Part shown: positions 37,453-46,537 of the stretch, piece by piece
How positions within the stretch are numbered: the first letter of the stretch is position 1
How the letters are laid out: every line of letters starts with the position of its first letter
Source of the DNA: Eubacteriales bacterium
GTDB taxonomy: Bacteria; Bacillota; Clostridia; Lachnospirales; Lachnospiraceae
Length of the DNA stretch: 64,000 nucleotides
Assembly (NCBI GenBank): GCA_030536995.1
Contig: JAUNOY010000002.1
Span: forward strand, 1-64,000
Direction of reading: 5' to 3'
The notes under the pieces: generated by a model
Told to the model about the DNA's origin: nothing
The model's input: only the letters and a program-made list of their open reading frames with translations
Database searches by the model: none
Position numbers and translations under genes: made by a program

Positions 37453-38316
37453 TTAATAATCTGCTTTATGATAAAATCTTCCGTTAATATAGTCTGTTTT
37501 GATAATATTTACGAAAGCCTGAGGATCTACCTCATGAACCTTCTTGACCAGATCCTTGGCCTCCTCACGAGAGACAACGGAATAGAGAAGACTTAATTCC
37601 TCGTTGGAGTAGCAGCCGTGTCCCTCAAACTGTGTAGCGCTGTGATTTGTAAGCTGTGAAATCTCTTCATATACCTTCTGCGGTTTCTTTGTGACAATAA
37701 AAAGCGTGTGCTTTTTATATTTCTGGTGAAGCATCTGAACTACCTGAGTGGAAGTAAACTGGAAGATAATGGAGTAAAGAGCCTTATCCCAGCCGAAGAA
37801 CACACCGGCGATAACGAGGATAATTGCATTGACTCCAAGAATATAGTTCCAGATATCCTTGCCGTTTTTCTCGGAAAAATAAATGGCAAGGAAGTCGAGA
37901 CCTCCGCTGCAGGTATTACCAATCAGACATAAGCTGATACACAGACCGTTTATTAAACCGCCGAAGATACAGGTAAGAAGCGTATCGTAGGTGATTGGCT
38001 GTGCGGGAATCAGGTCGGTAAGGAAACTGGAAAGGAAAATCATACAGCATGAGCTAATTGTGAATTTCTTTCCGATAAACTTAAAGCCGATGATAACCGG
38101 AAACGCATTCAGCGCCAGATTGACCAGAGAGTAAGGCAGGACAATCCCCAAATACTTTTCGCAAAGATTAATAAGAAGAAGCGAAAGTCCGGTAAGTCCG
38201 CCGGGAAAAAGTCCGCCTGCACGGACAAAGGTTTTGATATTAACAGCAAAAATAACAGCAGCGACACAGGCACAGCCGTAACGTTTGATTTCGTGTTTTA
38301 AATTCATTTGTTCCAT
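37453..38316 (-). CDS. YitT-family membrane protein
   Basis: Integral membrane protein of 287 residues with about five or six N-terminal helices (DUF161 part, with GGLTGLSLLLINL and GNTCSGGLDFLAIY) and a C-terminal soluble DUF2179 domain of about 80 residues (ALYSIIFQFTSTQVVQMLHQ, then a VDPQAFVNIIKTDYINGRF close). I set the start at 38316 because GTGGGGGC lies just upstream and the longer frame would overlap the upstream gene. Function of the family is unclear; it is third in the operon. Confidence 0.88.
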   Translation of the reverse strand: MEQMNLKHEIKRYGCACVAAVIFAVNIKTFVRAGGLFPGGLTGLSLLLINLCEKYLGIVLPYSLVNLALNAFPVIIGFKFIGKKFTISSCCMIFLSSFLTDLIPAQPITYDTLLTCIFGGLINGLCISLCLIGNTCSGGLDFLAIYFSEKNGKDIWNYILGVNAIILVIAGVFFGWDKALYSIIFQFTSTQVVQMLHQKYKKHTLFIVTKKPQKVYEEISQLTNHSATQFEGHGCYSNEELSLLYSVVSREEAKDLVKKVHEVDPQAFVNIIKTDYINGRFYHKADY

Positions 38317-38344
38317 AAAAGCCCCCACAATTACAGATATTGAA

Positions 38345-39205
38345 TTATTTTGCTTCCCAGCGTCCGGATGCACCGCATGGAAGAACAAGCCCGTTAGAGG
38401 ATACCGGAAGGCCGATTTCCTGAGAGTCTACATGACCGTCCCACTTCTTAAGCTCTGTGGAGAGCATATAGGTCAAAACAGCAGGAGCAAGCCCTGTGGT
38501 ATAGGAATTAATCAGGAAAAACAGCGGCTTATCGCTTAAAAGCTGCGCGCATAATTTCACGAGATCATGGATACAGTCCTCAATCTTCCAGATTTCGCCT
38601 TTCGGACCTCTGCCGTAGGAAGGAGGATCCATGATAATGGCGTCATAGTGATTGCCGCGGCGAATCTCACGCTCTACGAATTTCACGCAGTCATCTACAA
38701 GCCAGCGGATTGGCGCGTCAGAAAGACCGGAAGCTGCGGCGTTTTCTTTTGCCCAGGTCACCATACCCTTGGAAGCGTCTACATGAGTTACACTGGCTCC
38801 TGCGGCAGCCGCTGCAAGAGTGGCACCTCCCGTGTAGGCGAAAAGATTCAGCACTTTGACCGGTCTTCCTGCATTCTTGATTTTATTTCCGAACCAGTCC
38901 CAGTTTACTGCCTGTTCCGGAAAAAGCCCGGTGTGTTTGAAACTGAAAGGTTTCAGGTGGAAAGTGAGATTTTTGTAATGGAGATCCCACTGTTCGGGAA
39001 GATCAAAAAACTCCCATTCCCCGCCGCCTTTTTTGCTTCTGTGATAATGACCGTTCATTTTTTTCCAGCCTTTTTCTGTCTTCGGAGTGTTCCAGATAAC
39101 CTGAGGGTCCGGGCGGACCAGAATATAATCGCCCCAGCGTTCAAGTTTTTCTCCGCATGAAGTATCAATGACTTCATATTCTTTCCATCCATCTGCAATC
39201 CACAT
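38345..39205 (-). CDS. Class I SAM-dependent methyltransferase, RlmI/RlmK-like
   Basis: Likely 23S rRNA methyltransferase of 286 residues. SAM-binding motif I LNLFAYTGGATLAAAAAG is near residue 118 and the catalytic motif IMDPPSYGRGPKGE near 195. It lacks the PUA domain of RlmI, so it is a short form. AGAGGTAA precedes the ATG. Gaps of 28-29 nt to its neighbours suggest one operon with the SGNH hydrolase and YitT genes. Confidence 0.85.
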   Translation of the reverse strand: MWIADGWKEYEVIDTSCGEKLERWGDYILVRPDPQVIWNTPKTEKGWKKMNGHYHRSKKGGGEWEFFDLPEQWDLHYKNLTFHLKPFSFKHTGLFPEQAVNWDWFGNKIKNAGRPVKVLNLFAYTGGATLAAAAAGASVTHVDASKGMVTWAKENAAASGLSDAPIRWLVDDCVKFVEREIRRGNHYDAIIMDPPSYGRGPKGEIWKIEDCIHDLVKLCAQLLSDKPLFFLINSYTTGLAPAVLTYMLSTELKKWDGHVDSQEIGLPVSSNGLVLPCGASGRWEAK

Positions 39206-39234
39206 AATGTATATTTACCTCTTTCTGATTTTTA

Positions 39235-40227
39235 TCAAACCCGGGCTATTTTATCCATAACCAGACGGTAAATCCGTTTATAGGTTGCCATGGAATAGTG
39301 AAGCCCGTCGTCTGTTTCGTTGTCGTAAACGTCGTTTTTGGTACTGTAACCGTATTTAGCCAGCCGGGTATGGGTGTCCAGATAAGTAAACCTGCTGTTG
39401 AGAGCGTTCTGCAGAGCAAGGTTGAAATACCGTACGTCCTCCTCTCTTCTCAGGGCTGCATGACCTTTAAGCATACAGGAGTTCAGAGGATTGACGGACA
39501 TATAAAAAAGCCGGCAGTTTTTGGAAGCGAGCGTTCTTCCAATCCTGTTGAAATAAGAGCCGTAAAGCTTTGCCAGAGCATCGCAGTCCGGACCTCTGCC
39601 GTTTACGTAGCGAAGGTCGTTGACACCCAGATTAAAAACAATCGCGATAGGTTTTCGCTTGGAAGCAGGACCTTCAGCCTGAATCTTATTCTTTAAAAGT
39701 GCATAGCCTTCTTCCTGAAACCAGCGTATCCCCTGGCCGCTTTTGCAGACAAAATCCAGATAATCCATAAAATCCCCGCCGCACTGCCGACGGAAGGTGT
39801 CTCTCATTTTATAAGTTCTGGAATCGCCTACAAAGATTACCTTTGAATATTTGCGGCGGTTCACTCCGGGAAGCTCCCATGGTTCAGGGTCTGTCTCATT
39901 TGCCCTGTTAAAAAAGACAGGATAAAGCTTCATATCTTTTTTTATGCTGATTATCTGTCCTGCATAATATTTGGGATTATTTCGCTGCCCTTTTCTGGTT
40001 GACCAGCCAAGAAAGGTATAGCCTTCCGGATTTTTCATACCAGGAAGTTTTTTTTGACCGGATCTGATCGTATATTTGCGAAGAATACTGCCGCTTTTCC
40101 GGTAAAGGGTAAGATGAACCGCCTGTCCTTTTGCAGAAGCGGAGGATGAGGCATGAACGGCATTTACGCTACATAATGCTGTAAAAATCAGAAGCCACAG
40201 TACAAGCAGTCTCTTAATTTTTTTCAT
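39235..40227 (-). CDS. Secreted SGNH/GDSL hydrolase with InlB-type repeat
   Basis: Exported hydrolase of 330 residues. Signal peptide about 1-27; residues about 35-105 resemble a Listeria-Bacteroides/InlB B-repeat (EGYTFLGWSTRKGQ, KDMKLYPVF). The SGNH domain follows: block I VIFVGDSRT (about 132), block III NLGVNDLRY (about 200) and the C-terminal D-x-x-H in DDGLHYS (about 308). It probably deacylates a surface glycan or glycolipid. The ATG at 40227 has AAAGGA about 12 nt upstream. The leader contains a terminator-like hairpin at 40258-40291. Confidence 0.85.
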   Translation of the reverse strand: MKKIKRLLVLWLLIFTALCSVNAVHASSSASAKGQAVHLTLYRKSGSILRKYTIRSGQKKLPGMKNPEGYTFLGWSTRKGQRNNPKYYAGQIISIKKDMKLYPVFFNRANETDPEPWELPGVNRRKYSKVIFVGDSRTYKMRDTFRRQCGGDFMDYLDFVCKSGQGIRWFQEEGYALLKNKIQAEGPASKRKPIAIVFNLGVNDLRYVNGRGPDCDALAKLYGSYFNRIGRTLASKNCRLFYMSVNPLNSCMLKGHAALRREEDVRYFNLALQNALNSRFTYLDTHTRLAKYGYSTKNDVYDNETDDGLHYSMATYKRIYRLVMDKIARV

Positions 40228-40257
40228 AAATAGAAACAGTCCTTTCTTAAAAATGAT

Positions 40258-40291
40258 GATTATCCGGAGAAAGTGTAAAGTCCGGATAATC
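40258..40291 (-). promoter_or_regulatory. Attenuator-like hairpin in the SGNH leader
   Basis: GATTATCCGGA and TCCGGATAATC form a perfect 11-bp stem with a 12-nt loop, followed on the minus strand by ATCATTTTTAAG and then the ribosome site. It lies between the promoter at 40355-40327 and the gene. Confidence 0.65.
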
Positions 40292-40326
40292 AAGTATTAT
40301 GTTATATACGTATCATATCTAAATCT

Positions 40327-40355
40327 ATAATACGGTTTGTTTGCGATAATGTCAA
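40327..40355 (-). promoter_or_regulatory. Promoter of the SGNH operon
   Basis: Perfect TTGACA (40355-40350), 17-nt spacer and TATTAT (40332-40327) on the minus strand, giving a leader of about 95 nt. Confidence 0.7.
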
Positions 40356-40435
40356 TGATTATATAGTGAAAATGCCAGTCAGAGGGTTTTTTGAAGACAG
40401 GACTTTGTATGTGTCGCTGAATACATGGAAAGGGC

Positions 40436-40465
40436 TTGACAATTAGTGCTTTAGTGTACTAAAAT
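40436..40465 (+). promoter_or_regulatory. Promoter of the aminotransferase with operator-like palindrome
   Basis: Perfect TTGACA (40436-40441), 18-nt spacer and TAAAAT (40460-40465). The spacer holds TTTAGT-GT-ACTAAA (40450-40463), a 6-bp inverted repeat reaching into the -10, a plausible repressor site. Confidence 0.65.
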
Positions 40466-40524
40466 GTGTTAGGCATTGATAGAATAATAACGAAGAAACT
40501 CGTTAAAAAATCGAGGAGGACTTT

Positions 40525-41808
40525 ATGAAGAAATACAGTGAGATGAGCAGAGAAGAGCTTCAGGCTCTGAAAGAGCAGTTAGATCAGCAGTATGCGGAAA
40601 TCAAAGCACAGGGACTTGCCCTTGATATGTCTCGTGGTAAACCAAGCGCAGAGCAGCTTAACCTTTCTATGGATATGATGAATGTGCTTGCCAATGGCGC
40701 AGAGCTGAAGTGCGAAACAGGTGTGGACTGCCGTAATTATGGCGTCATCGACGGTATTCCCGAAGCAAAGAGACTTCTCGGTGAGATGTCAGAGGTTGAT
40801 CCTGAACACATTATTATTTACGGAAACTCCAGTCTGAATGTTATGTTTGACAGTATTGCCCGTTCCATGACGCACGGCGTAATGGGAAATACGCCATGGT
40901 GCAGGCTGGACAAAGTGAAATTTTTATGTCCAGTACCTGGATATGACCGCCATTTTAAAATTACGGAATTTTTCGGCATCGAGATGATCAATGTACCGAT
41001 GCATGAGGACGGTCCTGATATGGATATGGTAGAAAAGCTGGTAAGTGAAGATCCTGCAATAAAGGGAATCTGGTGTGTTCCGAAGTATTCAAATCCTCAG
41101 GGATATACTTACTCAAGAGAGACTGTAGAGCGTTTTGCCCGTTTGAAACCGGCAGCGCCTGACTTCCGTATTTACTGGGACAATGCATACAGTATCCACC
41201 ATCTTTACAATGACCAGTTAGATTTCCTTGTGGAAATTCTTGGAGAATGTGCAAAAGCAGGAAATCCTGATATGGTATATAAATTTACATCAACATCCAA
41301 GGTAAGCTTCCCAGGTTCCGGTATTGCGGCGGTGGCAGCTTCCAAAGCAAATCTTGCAGATTTCAAAACCTATATGCAGACTCAGACAATTGGACATGAC
41401 AAACTGAATCAGTTGCGTCATGTGAAATTCTTTAAAGACCTGAATGGACTTCATGCACATATGATGAAGCATGCGGACATTATCCGTCCGAAATTTGAGC
41501 TGGTACTGGAAACTCTGGACAGAGAACTTTCCGGTCTGGACATTGGCGAGTGGACGAAACCTCACGGCGGATATTTCATTTCCTTTGATTCTATGGAAGG
41601 CTGTGCGAAACGTATTGTTTCTCTCGCAGCAGAGGCAGGGGTTGTTATGACAGGTGCAGGTGCGACCTATCCATATGGAAAAGACCCAAAAGACTCAAAT
41701 ATCCGTATTGCGCCAACCTTCCCGACTTTGGAAGAGCTTGGAAAAGCTGCAGAGGTATTCGTACTTTGTGTGAAGCTTGCAAGTGTTGAAAAACTTCTCG
41801 CAGAATAA
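40525..41808 (+). CDS. Aspartate aminotransferase-like PLP enzyme (PF12897 type)
   Basis: PLP-dependent class I aminotransferase of 427 residues. The Schiff-base Lys is in TSTSKVSFPGSGIAA (about residue 257), with the YWDNAYSIHH aspartate (about 217) and the C-terminal Arg in NIRIAPTFP (about 395). The overall pattern (LALDMSRGKPSAEQLNLS at the N-terminus) matches the MocR-like aspartate aminotransferases that have lost the winged-helix domain. It probably links aspartate and 2-oxoglutarate; other amino-acid substrates cannot be excluded. Monocistronic, with its own promoter and terminator. Confidence 0.9.
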   Translation: MKKYSEMSREELQALKEQLDQQYAEIKAQGLALDMSRGKPSAEQLNLSMDMMNVLANGAELKCETGVDCRNYGVIDGIPEAKRLLGEMSEVDPEHIIIYGNSSLNVMFDSIARSMTHGVMGNTPWCRLDKVKFLCPVPGYDRHFKITEFFGIEMINVPMHEDGPDMDMVEKLVSEDPAIKGIWCVPKYSNPQGYTYSRETVERFARLKPAAPDFRIYWDNAYSIHHLYNDQLDFLVEILGECAKAGNPDMVYKFTSTSKVSFPGSGIAAVAASKANLADFKTYMQTQTIGHDKLNQLRHVKFFKDLNGLHAHMMKHADIIRPKFELVLETLDRELSGLDIGEWTKPHGGYFISFDSMEGCAKRIVSLAAEAGVVMTGAGATYPYGKDPKDSNIRIAPTFPTLEELGKAAEVFVLCVKLASVEKLLAE

Positions 41809-41848
41809 GGAACATAATATTTACAGAATCAGAATAAGGCATTAATAT

Positions 41849-41893
41849 AATAGTAACTGGCTGAAAGACTCTTTCGGACAGTTACTATTTTCA
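41849..41893 (+). terminator. Terminator after the aminotransferase gene
   Basis: AATAGTAACTG...CAGTTACTATT enclose an inner stem CTGAAAG/CTTTCGG, giving about 18 paired bases, followed by TTTTC. Confidence 0.88.
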
Positions 41894-41925
41894 TGTAGTA
41901 ACGAATATTTAAGCGGGGAGGAATT

Positions 41926-43326
41926 ATGACAGACGAAAAAACAAAAATGAGTGTCGGGAAAAAAGCAGTAATCGGTCTTATTGCGGCTCTTGTTATTCTT
42001 ACCGGGGCAGCCTACGGATATGGGGTTTATTATTTTACCAATCATTTTCTGCCCGGTTCTATGGTTAACGGTCTGAACTGCTCTTATATGACGGCTGCCG
42101 AAGCAGAAGCGCTTCTGGCGAAGCAGATAGATGCTTATGTTCTGACAGTGGATACGAGAAATAACGGCAGAGAGGGAATCACAGCAGAGCAGGCAGGGCT
42201 TACCTATGTACCGAATGGTGGAATCGGGAAATTAATGAAGGCGCAGGATCGTTATAAATGGTTTCTGGCGTTTAATCAGAAACAGGAATATGAAATAACA
42301 TCATCTGTAAAGCTTGATGAGAAACTTTTAAAGAAAGCGATAGCCGGGCTTAACTGTATGCAGGAAGTAAATATTATTAAGCCGGTGGATGCATACATAG
42401 CAGAGAAAGAAGATGGATTTGTGGTTTTTCCGGAACAGGAAGGAACTGCGCTTCGAGAGAAAAAAACCGTACAGGTGATCAAAAAAGCGATGGAAACCGT
42501 TCAGCTTTCGGTAGATTTGGATAAGGAAGACTGTTACATCAGACCGAAGGTTTACAGAGATGACAAACAGTTGGTGAAGGATTGTAAGCAGATGAATAAG
42601 CTTACAAAAGCCATTATAACCTATGACTTCGGGGATCGCTCTGAGGTAGTAGACCGCAGTGTGATCAAAAACTGGCTTATAAGAAATAAAAAAGGAAATT
42701 ACACTCTGGACAAAAAGCTCGTGGCAGATTATGTTTATAATCTGGGATATAAATACGATACTTTTGGCTGCACCAGAACTTTTCTTACCTATGACGGAAG
42801 AGAAAAGATTATTGAAGGCGGAGACTATGGCTGGGCGATTGACCAGCAGGCAGAGACAGAAGCTTTGATAAAAGCTATTAAAGATGGTGTGATTGATGTA
42901 AGGGAGCCGGTATATGCCTATAAAGGCTGGAGTAGAAAGACAAATGATATCGGTTATACATATATAGAGATTGACCTTACCAACCAGAGAATGGTATTCT
43001 ATAAGGACGGAGCGCCGATTGTGGATACACCTGTAGTTACGGGAAATCCCAATGTGGAAGGCAATGAGACACCTACAGGCTGTTTTGCTGTTGATGCGAT
43101 GATGTCTCCCTATGTGCTCAAAGGAGAGGGATATGCTGCTCCTGTGACATATTGGATGCCGTTTTCCGGAAATGTGGGAGTTCATGATGCGTCCTGGCGA
43201 ACAGAGTTCGGCGGAAATCTGTATCTGCTGGATGGTTCCCATGGCTGTGTGAATACACCTTATAGTCAGGCAGAAATCATATATCAGAATATAGACATCG
43301 GAGCGCCGGTGGTCGTATACAAATAA
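41926..43326 (+). CDS. L,D-transpeptidase with peptidoglycan-binding repeats
   Basis: Membrane-anchored enzyme of 466 residues. One N-terminal membrane segment (about 13-35) is followed by two PG_binding_4-type domains (about 45-310), and a C-terminal YkuD catalytic domain with HDASW (about 422) and GSHGCVN, the catalytic Cys being near residue 440. It makes 3-3 peptidoglycan cross-links or attaches proteins to wall peptides. GGGGAGG precedes the ATG. Its place immediately before ddl and murF fits cell-wall work. Confidence 0.92.
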   Translation: MTDEKTKMSVGKKAVIGLIAALVILTGAAYGYGVYYFTNHFLPGSMVNGLNCSYMTAAEAEALLAKQIDAYVLTVDTRNNGREGITAEQAGLTYVPNGGIGKLMKAQDRYKWFLAFNQKQEYEITSSVKLDEKLLKKAIAGLNCMQEVNIIKPVDAYIAEKEDGFVVFPEQEGTALREKKTVQVIKKAMETVQLSVDLDKEDCYIRPKVYRDDKQLVKDCKQMNKLTKAIITYDFGDRSEVVDRSVIKNWLIRNKKGNYTLDKKLVADYVYNLGYKYDTFGCTRTFLTYDGREKIIEGGDYGWAIDQQAETEALIKAIKDGVIDVREPVYAYKGWSRKTNDIGYTYIEIDLTNQRMVFYKDGAPIVDTPVVTGNPNVEGNETPTGCFAVDAMMSPYVLKGEGYAAPVTYWMPFSGNVGVHDASWRTEFGGNLYLLDGSHGCVNTPYSQAEIIYQNIDIGAPVVVYK

Positions 43327-43352
43327 AGACAGAAATTGAAGGAGATAAAGAA

Positions 43353-44387
43353 ATGAAAATCGTTGTATTAGCAGGCGGAACAAGTACAGAGCGTGAAATT
43401 TCCATTGTGTCAGGAACCGGAATCTGTAAAGCACTGCGTCAGAAAGGACATCAGGCAGTGCTTGTAGATATTTTCTGCGGAGATGAAAGGATAGATTGGA
43501 AGAATCCGTTTCCACAGGAGTATGATGTGGATGCAGCGTCCGCATATATGAGCAGCTTTAACACAGAGATTGAAAATATGAAAAAGGCGAGAAGGAACTT
43601 TTTCGGACCGAATGTTCTGACTCTCTGCGAGCAGGCTGATGTTGTTTTTCTGGGACTTCACGGAGCCAATGGAGAAGATGGAAAAGTACAGGCGGCTTTT
43701 GACCTGATGGGAATTAAATATACAGGAACAGGCTATTTAAGCAGCGCTCTTGCTATGGATAAGGGAATTACCAAGCAAATGTTCCTTATGCACGACGTTC
43801 CTACACCAAAGGGTACTTCCATGAAGAAGGCTCATGCTGTCAGGGATGTGAAAGAATTGGGTATGGAGTTCCCTGTAGTAGTAAAGACCTGCTGCGGCGG
43901 TTCCAGCGTAGGCGTATATATTGCAGCAGATCAGGCAGAGTATGAAAAGGCTCTGGAAGACGCCTACAGCTATGAAGACGAGGTTGTAATCGAGGAATAT
44001 ATCAAAGGCAGAGAATTTTCTGTCGCAGTTGTGGACGGCAAGGCATATCCTGTTATCGAAATCGCTCCGTTACAGGGCTTCTATGATTACAAAAATAAAT
44101 ACCAGCCGGGTTCTACAATTGAAACATGTCCTGCAGAGCTTTCTCTGGAACTCACCGAAAAAATGCAGAGATATGCAGAGGCAGGAGCGCGCGCTCTTGG
44201 TCTGGAAGGCTACTGCCGTCTTGACTTTATGATGAAGGAAAACGGCGATATGTACTGTCTGGAAGCTAACACACTTCCGGGAATGACGCCTACAAGCCTG
44301 ATTCCGCAGGAGGCTCAGGTGCTGGGAATTGACTATCCAAGCCTTTGTGAACTGCTGATCGAAGTATCAATGAAAAAATATAAATAA
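43353..44387 (+). CDS. ddl: D-alanine--D-alanine ligase
   Basis: ATP-grasp ligase that makes the D-Ala-D-Ala dipeptide, cytoplasmic, 344 residues. N-terminal VLAGGTSTEREIS, central VVKTCCGGSSVGV, EEYIKGREFSVAVV and C-terminal CLEANTLPGMTPTSLIP are as expected. The omega-loop reads FYDYKNKY, the Tyr/Lys-Tyr form that favours D-Ala over D-lactate. AAGGAGAT precedes the ATG; murF follows after 9 nt. Confidence 0.96.
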   Translation: MKIVVLAGGTSTEREISIVSGTGICKALRQKGHQAVLVDIFCGDERIDWKNPFPQEYDVDAASAYMSSFNTEIENMKKARRNFFGPNVLTLCEQADVVFLGLHGANGEDGKVQAAFDLMGIKYTGTGYLSSALAMDKGITKQMFLMHDVPTPKGTSMKKAHAVRDVKELGMEFPVVVKTCCGGSSVGVYIAADQAEYEKALEDAYSYEDEVVIEEYIKGREFSVAVVDGKAYPVIEIAPLQGFYDYKNKYQPGSTIETCPAELSLELTEKMQRYAEAGARALGLEGYCRLDFMMKENGDMYCLEANTLPGMTPTSLIPQEAQVLGIDYPSLCELLIEVSMKKYK

Positions 44388-44396
44388 AGGAAAATT

Positions 44397-45767
44397 ATGA
44401 AGAATTTAACATTAGAGAATATTACGAGAGTCTGCAACGGAACCTATTATGGTCCTGCAGATAAGATGTATACGGAAGTAAGCGCGATTGTCACAGACAG
44501 CCGCAGGATTTCCGAAGGCTGTCTTTTTGTTCCAATTGTAGGAGAAAAAGTAGACGCCCATAAATTTATTCCCCAGGTTATGGAGGGGGGCGCTTTGGCA
44601 ACTCTTTCTGAGAGGGTTCTGGAAGATGCGGCGTTTCCGTACATTGTGGTGGAATCTTCTCTTCAGGCAGTGAAAGACATTGCGGAATTTTATCTGGAGC
44701 AACTTTCCATCCCTGTAGTGGGAATTATCGGAAGTGTGGGAAAAACAAGCACAAAAGAAGCAATTGCTTCTGTTCTGAAGGAGAAATATCGTACTTTAAA
44801 GACAGAAGGGAACTTTAACAATGAACTTGGACTTCCGCTGACAGTTTTTCGCCTTAGAGATGAGGACGAGATTGCAGTTCTGGAAATGGGAATCAGTGAC
44901 TTCGGCGAGATGAGTCGTTTGGCTAAGATTGCAAAGCCGGATACGGCAGTCATTACCAATATCGGAACCTGTCATCTGGAGTATCTGGGAGACAGAGACG
45001 GGGTGTTGAAGGCAAAAACAGAGGTGTTCGATTACATGAAAGCAGACGGACATATTGTTTTAAACGGAGACGACGACAAACTTCGCACAGTAAAAGAACC
45101 TCAGGGAATCAAACCGGTGTATTTCGGGCTTGATGAAACAAGTGACATTTATGCAGACAATATTGTAAGCCGTGGATTAAAAGGAATGACCTGTACCATA
45201 CATATGGGAGAAACTGCTCTTGAGGCAGATATTCCGATGCCGGGGCGTCATATGGTGTACAATGCGCTTGCTGCAGCTGCAGTAGGCAGGATTTATGGTC
45301 TTACACCGGGGCAGATTAAGGCAGGAATCGAAAGCCTGGAACCGATCAGCGGCCGTTTCCGTATGATTGAGACAGATAATTTCCTGATTGTGGACGACTG
45401 CTACAATGCAAATCCCATGTCTATGAAAGCGTCCCTTGATGTTTTAAGAGACGGTGCAGGACGGAGAGTTGCGATTCTCGGAGATATGGGAGAGCTTGGC
45501 AAAGATGAGGCTGCCCTTCATGCAGAGGTGGGAGAACACGCAGGAGTCTGCGGAATTGATGTTCTTATTTGTGTGGGAGAGCTTTGCAGTCATATGGCCC
45601 AAAAAGCTTCCGAGACAAATCCGGAGCTTAAAGTAATTTATGAAAAAGATCGTGAGAACCTTCTGAAAGCGCTTTCCGGTTATGTGAGAAAAGGCGATAC
45701 TATTTTGGTAAAAGCATCCCACTTTATGAAGTTTGAGGAAGTTGTAGCCGCTTTGCAGGAGATGTAA
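44397..45767 (+). CDS. murF: UDP-MurNAc-tripeptide D-alanyl-D-alanine ligase
   Basis: Mur ligase that adds the Ddl product to the stem peptide, 456 residues, cytoplasmic. The ATP-binding GSVGKTSTKE is near residue 112, with the EMGISDFGEM and NIGTCHLEYLGDRDG segments and the C-terminal VDDCYNANPMSMKASLD. It directly follows ddl, so the two successive steps are co-expressed. Confidence 0.96.
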   Translation: MKNLTLENITRVCNGTYYGPADKMYTEVSAIVTDSRRISEGCLFVPIVGEKVDAHKFIPQVMEGGALATLSERVLEDAAFPYIVVESSLQAVKDIAEFYLEQLSIPVVGIIGSVGKTSTKEAIASVLKEKYRTLKTEGNFNNELGLPLTVFRLRDEDEIAVLEMGISDFGEMSRLAKIAKPDTAVITNIGTCHLEYLGDRDGVLKAKTEVFDYMKADGHIVLNGDDDKLRTVKEPQGIKPVYFGLDETSDIYADNIVSRGLKGMTCTIHMGETALEADIPMPGRHMVYNALAAAAVGRIYGLTPGQIKAGIESLEPISGRFRMIETDNFLIVDDCYNANPMSMKASLDVLRDGAGRRVAILGDMGELGKDEAALHAEVGEHAGVCGIDVLICVGELCSHMAQKASETNPELKVIYEKDRENLLKALSGYVRKGDTILVKASHFMKFEEVVAALQEM

Positions 45768-45821
45768 GGTTATGAAAGAATTTGGCGAACGATTTTAGTT
45801 TCCTGTGAAAGGGGAGAGAGG

Positions 45822-45827
45822 TATAAT
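45822..45827 (+). promoter_or_regulatory. Possible -10 element before the 45859 gene
   Basis: Perfect TATAAT without a recognisable -35, 32 nt before the ATG. Weak support. Confidence 0.3.
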
Positions 45828-45858
45828 GTTCTTAATGATTTAAGTAAGGGAGGACATT

Positions 45859-46452
45859 ATGCTGGAAAAAATCATGAACCTGCACATATTGCTCTACTGC
45901 ATGGCTGCCCTGGGGGCGTTGGGAGCAATAGGAATGTTAGCCACGCATCTTACTTACAGAAGAATGATAAAAAAGAATACAAACGGATTTATGAGCCTGA
46001 AAGAGAAATGGATGAACTTGTGGAAAACGAGAGATAAGCTTTTAAACCGTATGAACCGTCTGGTGTGGTATCCGGCGCTCTTAAGTACAGCGCTTCTGGG
46101 AACAGCGGTTTATCTGGTGACAAGACTTAAGCTTGATGGTCTGTCCCTTCGGTATCTTTACCTGGGAGCTGCGATTCCCACAGCTCTGCTGCTTCTTCGT
46201 CAGGCTCTTGATTTTTCTTATAAGGAAGAACTTATTATGAATTCTCTGGTGGATTATGTAGAACAGATGCGTACCTGGGTAGAGGAAATTCCGGCAGAGC
46301 ATCGGCCCGATGAGGCAATGCAGGAAGAAATGGTGGAACGTATTGCAGAAAGCATCCGTCAGACTGCTGCGGCAGGAAGTCATTTCAGCAAACGCCTGAC
46401 AGAGGAAGAAGAAGAGATCATGAGAGAAATAATTCGCGAGTTTATGGCATAA
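45859..46452 (+). CDS. Uncharacterised membrane protein
   Basis: A 197-residue protein that I do not recognise. Hydrophobic helices lie near residues 8-28, 71-88 and 98-115, and the C-terminal 80 residues are soluble and acidic (EEEEEIMREI near the end). GGGAGG precedes the ATG. It lies between murF and pgi; neither suggests a function. The layout of an N-terminal membrane part with a charged helical tail could suit a scaffold or signalling protein, but this is only a description. Confidence 0.75.
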   Translation: MLEKIMNLHILLYCMAALGALGAIGMLATHLTYRRMIKKNTNGFMSLKEKWMNLWKTRDKLLNRMNRLVWYPALLSTALLGTAVYLVTRLKLDGLSLRYLYLGAAIPTALLLLRQALDFSYKEELIMNSLVDYVEQMRTWVEEIPAEHRPDEAMQEEMVERIAESIRQTAAAGSHFSKRLTEEEEEIMREIIREFMA

Positions 46453-46467
46453 TTGTCACAATTTACC

Positions 46468-46496
46468 TTGTGAAATAAGTTTTTATTTGATATACT
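46468..46496 (+). promoter_or_regulatory. Promoter of pgi
   Basis: TTGTGA (46468-46473), 17-nt spacer and TATACT (46491-46496). The -35 forms an inverted repeat with TCACAA at 46456-46461. Confidence 0.6.
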
Positions 46497-46537
46497 GAAC
46501 ACAGAAGATTTTTACATTTTTAAAGGAGAGAAAAGCC

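Noticed and set aside
42328..43545. A 405-codon frame antisense to the L,D-transpeptidase and ddl start
   Set aside because: It covers two real genes including their intergenic gap and shows no recognisable protein features.
46456..46473. Rex- or CRP-like operator at the pgi promoter (TCACAA-N6-TTGTGA)
   Set aside because: The half-sites are in the opposite order to the Rex (TTGTGA-N6-TCACAA) and CRP sites. It is a plain 6-bp inverted repeat over the -35 and may be chance.
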